Assembly: GCA_050013235.1 (NCBI GenBank)
Contig: JBEKFQ010000001.1
Span: 124,001 to 188,000 of the forward strand
Origin: RH-AL1 sp050013235
Lineage (GTDB): Bacteria > Pseudomonadota > Alphaproteobacteria > Rhizobiales > Beijerinckiaceae
Length of the DNA stretch: 64,000 bases
Reading direction: 5' to 3'
Position numbers and translations under genes: made by a program
The notes under the pieces: generated by a model
Database searches by the model: none
Seen by the model: only the letters and a program-made list of their open reading frames with translations
What the model was told of the DNA's origin: nothing
Part shown: piece after piece, positions 58,602 through 64,000 of the stretch
Numbering within the stretch: the stretch's first letter is position 1
How the letters are laid out: each line of letters opens with the position of its first letter

Positions 58602-59912
58602 CTACTCCGCCGCGATGCCGTAGCCGCGCGCGGGCTCGCTATGCGGATTGGCCGCATATTGGTCGATGCGCTTCTCGATCTCCGGCCGGAAATGGCGGAT
58701 CAGACCCTGCACCGGCCAAGCCGCCGCATCGCCGAGAGCGCAAATCGTGTGCCCCTCGATCTGAGTCGTCACTTCCAGCAGCATGTCGATCTCGCGGCGC
58801 TGGGCGCGGCCTTCGGCCATGCGCGACAGCACGCGCCAGAGCCAGCCCGTGCCTTCGCGGCATGGCGTACATTGGCCGCAGCTCTCATGCTTGTAAAAAT
58901 ACGAGATCCGCGCGATCGCCCGGACGATATCGGTGGATTTATCCATCACGATGACCGCCGCCGTGCCGAGGCCGGATTTCAGATTGCGTAAAGTATCGAA
59001 ATCCATCGGCGCATCGATGATTTCATGCGCGGGCACGCAGGGCACGGAAGAGCCGCCGGGAATCACCGCCAACAGATTGTCCCAGCCGCCGCGAATGCCG
59101 CCGCAATGGCGGTCGATCAACTCGCGGAAGGGGATCGACATCGCCTCTTCCACGTTGCAGCGCTTGTTGACGTGACCGGAGATGCAAAACAGTTTGGTCC
59201 CGGCATTATTCTTCGCGCCAAAGCTCGAAAACCAAATGGCGCCCCGGCGCAGAATCTCCGGCGCGACGGCAATGGATTCGACGTTGTTGACCGTCGTCGG
59301 ACAGCCATAGAGCCCCATGTTCGCGGGGAATGGCGGCTTCAGCCGGGGCATGCCCTTCTTGCCTTCGAGCGATTCCAGCAGAGCCGTCTCTTCGCCGCAG
59401 ATATAGGCGCCGGCGCCATGGTGGACGTAAATGTCGAAGGGCCAGCCGTGGACGTTGTTTTTACCGACGAGATTGGCCGCGTAGCATTGCTCGACGGCCG
59501 CCTCGAGACGGTGCTTTTCCAGGATATATTCGCCCCGGATGTAAATGTAGCAGGCATGCGCCTGCATCGCGACGCAGGCGATCAAGCAGCCTTCGATCAG
59601 CAGATGCGGATCGTTGCGCATGATTTCGCGGTCTTTACAGGTGCCCGGCTCCGACTCGTCGGCATTGATGACGAGATAGGAGGGCCGCGCCGGATCGGGC
59701 TTCGGCATGAAGGACCATTTGAGACCGGTCGGGAAGCCGGCGCCGCCGCGCCCGCGAAGCCCCGAGTCTTTCATCTCGTCGATGATCCAATCGCGGCCTT
59801 TTTCGATGATCGCCTTCGTGCCGTCCCAAGCGCCGCGCTTGCGCGCGCCCTCCAGGCCCCAGTCGCCATAGCCATAGAGATTGGTGAAGATGCGGTCCTT
59901 GTCCTCGAGCAT
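58602..59912 (-). CDS. nuoF: NADH-quinone oxidoreductase subunit F
   Basis: A 436-residue flavoprotein that takes hydride from NADH. The FMN/NADH region has GLRGRGGAGFPTGLKWSFMP and NADESEPGTCKDR; cluster N3 ligands are in ESCGQCTPCREGTGW and a distal Cys in HTICALGDAAAWPVQG. The ATG at 59912 (MLEDKDRIFTNLYG) fits the family start. It begins 4 bases after the nuoE stop. Confidence 0.97.
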   Translation of the reverse strand: MLEDKDRIFTNLYGYGDWGLEGARKRGAWDGTKAIIEKGRDWIIDEMKDSGLRGRGGAGFPTGLKWSFMPKPDPARPSYLVINADESEPGTCKDREIMRNDPHLLIEGCLIACVAMQAHACYIYIRGEYILEKHRLEAAVEQCYAANLVGKNNVHGWPFDIYVHHGAGAYICGEETALLESLEGKKGMPRLKPPFPANMGLYGCPTTVNNVESIAVAPEILRRGAIWFSSFGAKNNAGTKLFCISGHVNKRCNVEEAMSIPFRELIDRHCGGIRGGWDNLLAVIPGGSSVPCVPAHEIIDAPMDFDTLRNLKSGLGTAAVIVMDKSTDIVRAIARISYFYKHESCGQCTPCREGTGWLWRVLSRMAEGRAQRREIDMLLEVTTQIEGHTICALGDAAAWPVQGLIRHFRPEIEKRIDQYAANPHSEPARGYGIAAE

Positions 59913-59916
59913 CCCG

Positions 59917-60591
59917 TCAACCCTTCTCTTTTTCGCTGGAGGCCGCGCCGGGAACATGCTCGCTCGACTCCGGCCCGCTGCGGCCATCGACGCCATAGAG
60001 CGAGAGCAGCGAAGTCAACCCGCCGGCCGGCTCCGACGTCTTGCGCCCGGTCTGCGAGCCGATCGTCACCGGCTTGCCCGCCGCGAGATTGTCGAGCAGC
60101 AGCTCGAAGTTTTCCGGCGTGAGATCTTCGTAATAGTCGTCGTTGATCTGCACCATCGGCGCGTTGCAACAGGCGCCCAGGCACTCGACTTCGAGCCAGG
60201 AAAAGAGACCATCCGGGGTCACATGCCGTTGCTCGCCGACGCGCTTTTGCAGCACGGCCTTGATCGCATCCGACCCCGCCAGCACGCAGGGCGTGGTGCC
60301 GCACATTTGGATGTAGAATTTGCCGACGGGCGCGAGGTTGAACATTGTGTAGAACGTCGCGACTTCGAGCACGCGGATGTAGGGCATGCCGAGCAGCCGC
60401 GCGACTTCCTCGATCGCGGGCTTGGGCAGCCAATAATCGTGTTGGGCCTGCGCCCGCCAGAGCAGCGAAATCACCGCCGAGGCCTGACGCCCCTCGGGAT
60501 ATTTGGCGATCTGCGTCTCCGCCCACGCCTGATTTTCGGGCGTGAAGGCAAAGCTTGCGGGCTGGATTTCAGCGAGACGGCGGACGGACAT
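59917..60591 (-). CDS. nuoE: NADH-quinone oxidoreductase subunit E
   Basis: A 224-residue thioredoxin-like [2Fe-2S] (N1a) subunit. Ligands lie in MCGTTPCVLAG and EVECLGACCNAPMVQIND. It pairs with NuoF. The last 60 residues or so (from GRKTSEPAGG) form a low-complexity Ser/Gly/Glu tail, longer than in E. coli. Confidence 0.95.
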   Translation of the reverse strand: MSVRRLAEIQPASFAFTPENQAWAETQIAKYPEGRQASAVISLLWRAQAQHDYWLPKPAIEEVARLLGMPYIRVLEVATFYTMFNLAPVGKFYIQMCGTTPCVLAGSDAIKAVLQKRVGEQRHVTPDGLFSWLEVECLGACCNAPMVQINDDYYEDLTPENFELLLDNLAAGKPVTIGSQTGRKTSEPAGGLTSLLSLYGVDGRSGPESSEHVPGAASSEKEKG

Positions 60592-60626
60592 GGGCTAAAC
60601 CACCCCTTGAAAAAGTGACGCGCGGC

Positions 60627-61829
60627 TCATCGATCCACCTCGCCAAAGACGATGTCGATCGAGCCCAGGATCGCGCTGACATCGGCCAGCATCGACTTGC
60701 GGCAGAGGAAATCCATCGCGGCGAGATGGGCAAACCCCGGCGCCCGGATCTTGCAGCGGTAGGGCTTATCGGTCCCATCGGCGACGAGATAGACGCCGAA
60801 CTCGCCCTTGGGCGCCTCGACGCTGGCATAGACTTCGCCCGGCGGGATCTTGAACCCTTCGGTGAAGAGCTTGAAATGATGGATCAAGGCTTCCATCGAG
60901 CGCTTCATTTCGGCGCGATGGGGCGGCACGATCTTGCCCTGCTGAGACGAGACGGGCCCCTGCCCGCCGGGGCCCAGCAGCTTCTCCACGCATTGCTTGA
61001 TGATCGCGGTCGACTGCCGCATTTCTTCCATGCGGACGACCTGGCGCTCGTAGCAATCGCCATGCTTGCCGACGGGGATGTCGAATTCCATCTCCTCGTA
61101 GCACTCATAGGGCTCGGCGCGGCGCAGATCCCATTCGGCGCCCGACGCCCGCAGCACGGGACCGGAAAATCCCCAGCGCCAGCAATCCTCGAGGCTCACC
61201 ACGCCGATATCGACGTTGCGCTGTTTGAAGATGCGGTTCTCGATGAAGAGATTGTGGAGATCGTCGAGCACCACGAGGAACGGGTCGCACCAGGCGCCGA
61301 TATCCTCGATCAGCCGGACCGGCAGGTCCAAATGCACGCCGCCGGGGCGGAAATAATTGGCGTGGAGCCGCGCGCCCGACGCCCGCTCGTAGAACACCAT
61401 GAGCTTTTCGCGCTCCTCGAAACCCCAGAGCGGCGGGGTCAGCGCGCCGACGTCGAGCGCCTGCGTCGTCACATTGAGGAGATGCGAGAGAATGCGGCCG
61501 ATCTCGCAGAACAGCACGCGGATCAACTGGCCGCGCCGGGGCACCTCGACCTTCAACATCTTCTCGATGGCGAGGCAGAAGGCATGCTCCTGGTTCATCG
61601 GCGCGCAATAGTCGAGCCGGTCGAAATAGGGCACGTTCTGGAGATAGGTCCGCGCTTCCATCAGCTTTTCGGTGCCGCGATGGAGCAGCCCGATATGCGG
61701 ATCGACGCGCTCGACGATCTCGCCGTCGAGTTCCAGCACGAGACGCAGCACGCCGTGGGCCGCCGGATGCTGCGGCCCGAAATTGATCGAGAAGTTGCGA
61801 ACCTGGGGGACTTCGATGGTTTCGCTCAA
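60627..61829 (-). CDS. nuoD: NADH-quinone oxidoreductase subunit D
   Basis: A 400-residue 49-kDa-type subunit forming the quinone site. NFGPQHPAAHGVLRLVLELDGE carries the conserved His of the quinone pocket; LDYCAPMNQEHAFCLAIEK, GFEEREKLMVFYERASGARLHANYFRPGG and the C-terminal DIVFGEVDR are diagnostic. Its ATG overlaps the stop of the DUF2059 gene (ATGA). nuoC and nuoD are separate genes here, but not adjacent. Confidence 0.97.
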   Translation of the reverse strand: MSETIEVPQVRNFSINFGPQHPAAHGVLRLVLELDGEIVERVDPHIGLLHRGTEKLMEARTYLQNVPYFDRLDYCAPMNQEHAFCLAIEKMLKVEVPRRGQLIRVLFCEIGRILSHLLNVTTQALDVGALTPPLWGFEEREKLMVFYERASGARLHANYFRPGGVHLDLPVRLIEDIGAWCDPFLVVLDDLHNLFIENRIFKQRNVDIGVVSLEDCWRWGFSGPVLRASGAEWDLRRAEPYECYEEMEFDIPVGKHGDCYERQVVRMEEMRQSTAIIKQCVEKLLGPGGQGPVSSQQGKIVPPHRAEMKRSMEALIHHFKLFTEGFKIPPGEVYASVEAPKGEFGVYLVADGTDKPYRCKIRAPGFAHLAAMDFLCRKSMLADVSAILGSIDIVFGEVDR

Positions 61830-62368
61830 AGAAGCAACTCCGGATAGCTGGCCTTCAACTGGGCCTTGACGTCGCTGAGATAGACCGGAACGACGGATTT
61901 CAGGCTCGTCTGCATCTGCTCGCCAATCTGCGGCAGCTTCGCAACAATGCTCAGCCCTTCGGGCGAGGAATAGAACTTATCGAGCGCGATGATTTCACTC
62001 GTGGTCAATGTATCGAGTGCCACGACCATGCTCATGTCCATCAACACGACGATCCGGTCCTTCATGGCATCGTTCGCGATCGCCAACGTCTTGGCGATCT
62101 GATCCTTATTGAAGGATGGATTTTGCTTGGCTATATCGCCCAGCAAGCGCTTCTGAACATTGTCGAAGAGTTTGAGCAAAGCGGCTTGGCGGACGGGCGA
62201 GGCATAATAATGCCGCGCCGCTGCAAGGGCCGCGGGATCATAGGTGGCGAGACGCTTTTCGAGAGCCGCGTGGTCGGTTGGAACAGGCTCGGCCGCGCGC
62301 GCGGCCGGAAGCGCCGCCAGGACGAAGGCGAAAACAAAAGCGGAAATAGCGGCTTGACGCACGATCAT
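61826..62368 (-). CDS. DUF2059 periplasmic protein encoded between nuoC and nuoD
   Basis: A 180-residue protein. Signal peptide MIVRQAAISAFVFAFVLAALPAARA, then a helical domain with LAAARHYYASPVRQAALLKLFDNV, LTTSEIIALDKFYSSPEGLSIV and PQIGEQMQTSLKSVVPVYL. The F-Y-x-S-P-E-G-x-S element matches the DUF2059 core also seen in the protein at 32420-33067. ATGA overlaps connect it to the nuoC stop and to the nuoD start, so it is made in step with complex I. Nothing in it resembles a known complex I subunit; periplasmic location argues for an assembly or membrane-arm factor, which is inference. Confidence 0.88.
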   Translation of the reverse strand: MIVRQAAISAFVFAFVLAALPAARAAEPVPTDHAALEKRLATYDPAALAAARHYYASPVRQAALLKLFDNVQKRLLGDIAKQNPSFNKDQIAKTLAIANDAMKDRIVVLMDMSMVVALDTLTTSEIIALDKFYSSPEGLSIVAKLPQIGEQMQTSLKSVVPVYLSDVKAQLKASYPELLL

Positions 62369-62976
62369 GCTCCCTTGGCTCCCGCTTTTTCGTCGCCCGG
62401 CAGCACGTAATCGGACCCCTCCCAAGGCGAGAGGAAATCGAAGGAGCGATAGGCCTGACTGAGCTTCACCGGCTCGTAGATCACCCGCTTCTGCTCGTCG
62501 TCGTAGCGGACCTCGACATAGCCGGTCATCGGGAAATCCTTGCGCAGGGGATGCCCGTCGAACCCATAATCCGTCATGATGCGGCGGAGATCGGGATGGC
62601 CCGAAAAATAGACGCCGAAGAGATCGTAAGTCTCGCGCTCGAACCAGTTGGCGGCGGGATAGACATCCACCAGCGAGGCCACGGGGGTCCGCTCGTCTGT
62701 CAAGACCTTGATCCGAATGCGGTGGATATATTTCGGCGAGAGCAGATGGGTGACGACCTCGAAACGCTTCTCGCGTCCGGGATAATCGACGGCCGTGATG
62801 TCGATCAGGCACGAAAAGCGGCAGGCGGGGTCGTCGCGCAGAAACGTCACGGTCTCGACCAGCTTGGCCGGATCCAGCAGCAGCGTCAGCTCGTCATGGG
62901 CGAAAGTCTGGGAGATCACCGCGCCCGGCAGGCTTGCCGCGACATGATCGCCCAGGCTCTTCAAGCTGTCATCCAT
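62365..62976 (-). CDS. nuoC: NADH-quinone oxidoreductase subunit C
   Basis: A 203-residue 30-kDa-type subunit. FSCLIDITAVDYPGREKRFEVVTHLLS, ANWFERETYDLFGVYFSGHPDLRRIMTDYGFDGHPLRKDFP are diagnostic. It sits beside NuoD in the peripheral arm. The ATG at 62976 (MDDSLKSLGDH) fits; the frame upstream to 63036 is unlikely. Its stop overlaps the next start (ATGA). Confidence 0.96.
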   Translation of the reverse strand: MDDSLKSLGDHVAASLPGAVISQTFAHDELTLLLDPAKLVETVTFLRDDPACRFSCLIDITAVDYPGREKRFEVVTHLLSPKYIHRIRIKVLTDERTPVASLVDVYPAANWFERETYDLFGVYFSGHPDLRRIMTDYGFDGHPLRKDFPMTGYVEVRYDDEQKRVIYEPVKLSQAYRSFDFLSPWEGSDYVLPGDEKAGAKGA

Positions 62977-63057
62977 CACTAGATCCCTTAGCCGGTGGCC
63001 TCCGCGAGGATCGTCGCGGCGGGCAATTCGATACACACTTCGGACGGGCGTTCCGCC

Positions 63058-63624
63058 TTACCGCTCGATCGTTCCAATGCGTCTGATTTTCTTCTGCAGC
63101 AGCAGAATCCCGTAGACCAAGGCCTCCGCGGACGGCGGGCAACCCGGCACGTAGATATCCACGGGCACGATCCTGTCGCAGCCGCGCACCACCGAATAGG
63201 AATAGTGGTAATAGCCGCCGCCATTGGCGCAGGAGCCCATGGAAATGACATAACGGGGCTCTGGCATCTGGTCGTAGACCTTGCGCAGGGCCGGGGCCAT
63301 TTTGTTGGTCAGCGTGCCCGCGACGATCATCACATCGGATTGACGCGGTGAGGCGCGCGGCGCGAAGCCAAAACGTTCGACGTCATAGCGCGGCATCGAG
63401 GCTTGCATCATCTCGACCGCGCAACAGGCGAGACCGAAGGTCATCCACATCAACGAGCCCGTGCGCGCCCAGGTGATGAGATCGTCCGCCGAGGTCACGA
63501 GAAAGCCGCGGTCGGCCAGCTCGTCGCTCAGCGCGAGAAAATAGGGATCGTTCACCGGGGTGCCGCCAGGCCGGGCGAGGCCATGGGTCGGCGTATCATC
63601 CGGCGCGGTGACGATCACTCCCAT
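63058..63624 (-). CDS. nuoB: NADH-quinone oxidoreductase subunit B
   Basis: A 188-residue subunit carrying cluster N2, the last electron donor to quinone. FGLACCAVEMMQ supplies the tandem Cys pair, with Cys in ISMGSCANGGGYYHYSYSVVRGCD and YVPGCPPSAEALVYG. The ATG at 63624 overlaps the end of nuoA by 10 bases. Confidence 0.97.
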   Translation of the reverse strand: MGVIVTAPDDTPTHGLARPGGTPVNDPYFLALSDELADRGFLVTSADDLITWARTGSLMWMTFGLACCAVEMMQASMPRYDVERFGFAPRASPRQSDVMIVAGTLTNKMAPALRKVYDQMPEPRYVISMGSCANGGGYYHYSYSVVRGCDRIVPVDIYVPGCPPSAEALVYGILLLQKKIRRIGTIER

Positions 63625-63980
63625 TCGAGCGCTCCCTTTTTCCATTCGTAGACAAAGCCAACGGTCAAAACGCCGAGGAAGACGATCATCGACCAAAACC
63701 CGGCGGCGCCCACCTGCTTGAACGCGACGGCCCAGGGGAACAGAAACGCGACCTCGAGATCGAAGATGATGAACAGGAGGGACACGAGATAGAAGCGGAC
63801 ATCGAATTTCATCCGCGCGTCGTCGAACGCGTTGAAGCCGCATTCGTAAGCCGACAGTTTTTCCGGATCGGGTGACTTAAAAGCCACGAGAAACGGCGCG
63901 ATGAGCAGCGCGCCCGAGATGAAAGCCGAGAGCCCCATGAAGACGGCAAGAGGGAGATATTCGCTGAGAATGTCTTGCAT
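63615..63980 (-). CDS. nuoA: NADH-quinone oxidoreductase subunit A
   Basis: A 121-residue, three-helix subunit and first gene of the operon. KLSAYECGFNAFDDARMKFDVRFYLVSLLFIIFDLEVAFLFPWAV is the family core; the loop with YECG contacts the quinone channel. GAGAGGAGAGAAG just upstream of the ATG is a strong ribosome site. The promoter lies beyond the window. Confidence 0.97.
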   Translation of the reverse strand: MQDILSEYLPLAVFMGLSAFISGALLIAPFLVAFKSPDPEKLSAYECGFNAFDDARMKFDVRFYLVSLLFIIFDLEVAFLFPWAVAFKQVGAAGFWSMIVFLGVLTVGFVYEWKKGALEWE

Positions 63981-64000
63981 GACCCCGCTTCTCTCCTCTC

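Overview
The window reads as a GC-rich alphaproteobacterial chromosome segment, most likely order Hyphomicrobiales (Rhizobiales) and possibly near the Beijerinckiaceae/Methylocystaceae. The evidence is the gene order nuoA-N, birA, rnj, mce; the order rpsF, rpsR, DUF2232, rplI; an ATP12-type chaperone; DUF1491, DUF3422 and YcgN-type proteins; a HpnK-like deacetylase; and an accessory gene set for PQQ-dependent (quinoprotein) dehydrogenases of the kind found in methylotrophs. The taxon is inferred from gene content only. I saw no insertion sequence, phage or CRISPR array.

Layout. 1-6.1 kb is part of a surface-polysaccharide locus: a glycosyltransferase cut by the window edge, a Wzy_C-type polymerase/ligase, an acyltransferase that appears frameshifted, a GT2 glycosyltransferase and a Wzx-like flippase. 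6.5-8.7 kb is parE. 9.0-9.8 kb holds two tandem paralogous, pilin-like one-helix proteins. 9.8-13.4 kb has a GNAT acetyltransferase and the S6/S18/DUF2232/L9 ribosomal cluster. 13.5-20.8 kb has ATP12, a response regulator with a PepSY protein but no kinase, YcgN, a class A penicillin-binding protein, a DUF1214/DUF1254 pair and two small proteins. 20.9-26 kb has an M20 peptidase, MurJ, a GT2 enzyme and a HpnK-like deacetylase. 26.4-28.5 kb is a divergent aldo/keto reductase and LysR pair. 28.7-35.2 kb carries sodB, a two-helix Pro/Glu/Ala-rich protein, DUF3422, a DUF2059 protein, rpiA, a small secreted protein, gph and tRNA-Val(CAC). 35.3-36.0 kb is an islet bounded by the tRNA and a decayed partial copy of it. 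36.0-39.6 kb is oxygen-related: an FNR-type regulator, a divergent gene with a well-placed FNR box, and a soluble globin-coupled chemoreceptor.

39.6-42.5 kb holds a thioredoxin-like protein and three periplasmic quinoprotein accessory proteins (CXXCW rhodanese-like, SoxYZ-like carrier, zinc metallohydrolase); the dehydrogenase itself is not in the window. 42.6-45.3 kb is an arsenic operon, arsR-arsC(LMW-PTP type)-arsC(glutaredoxin type)-aqpS-arsH, using an aquaglyceroporin in place of an efflux pump. 45.5-48.9 kb has a small membrane protein, mce, rnj and birA. 48.9-64 kb is the full 14-gene complex I operon on the minus strand, with a signal-peptide-bearing DUF2059 gene inserted between nuoC and nuoD and joined to both by ATGA overlaps.

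The points most worth following up are the DUF2059 gene inside the nuo operon (a second DUF2059 gene lies at 32.4 kb), the FNR-box-driven gene at 37.0 kb, the tRNA-Val remnant islet, the tandem pilin-like pair preceded by a small basic ORF, a dispersed palindromic repeat family, the near-leaderless arsR with an operator over its start codon, and 11-residue repeats at the NuoM C-terminus.
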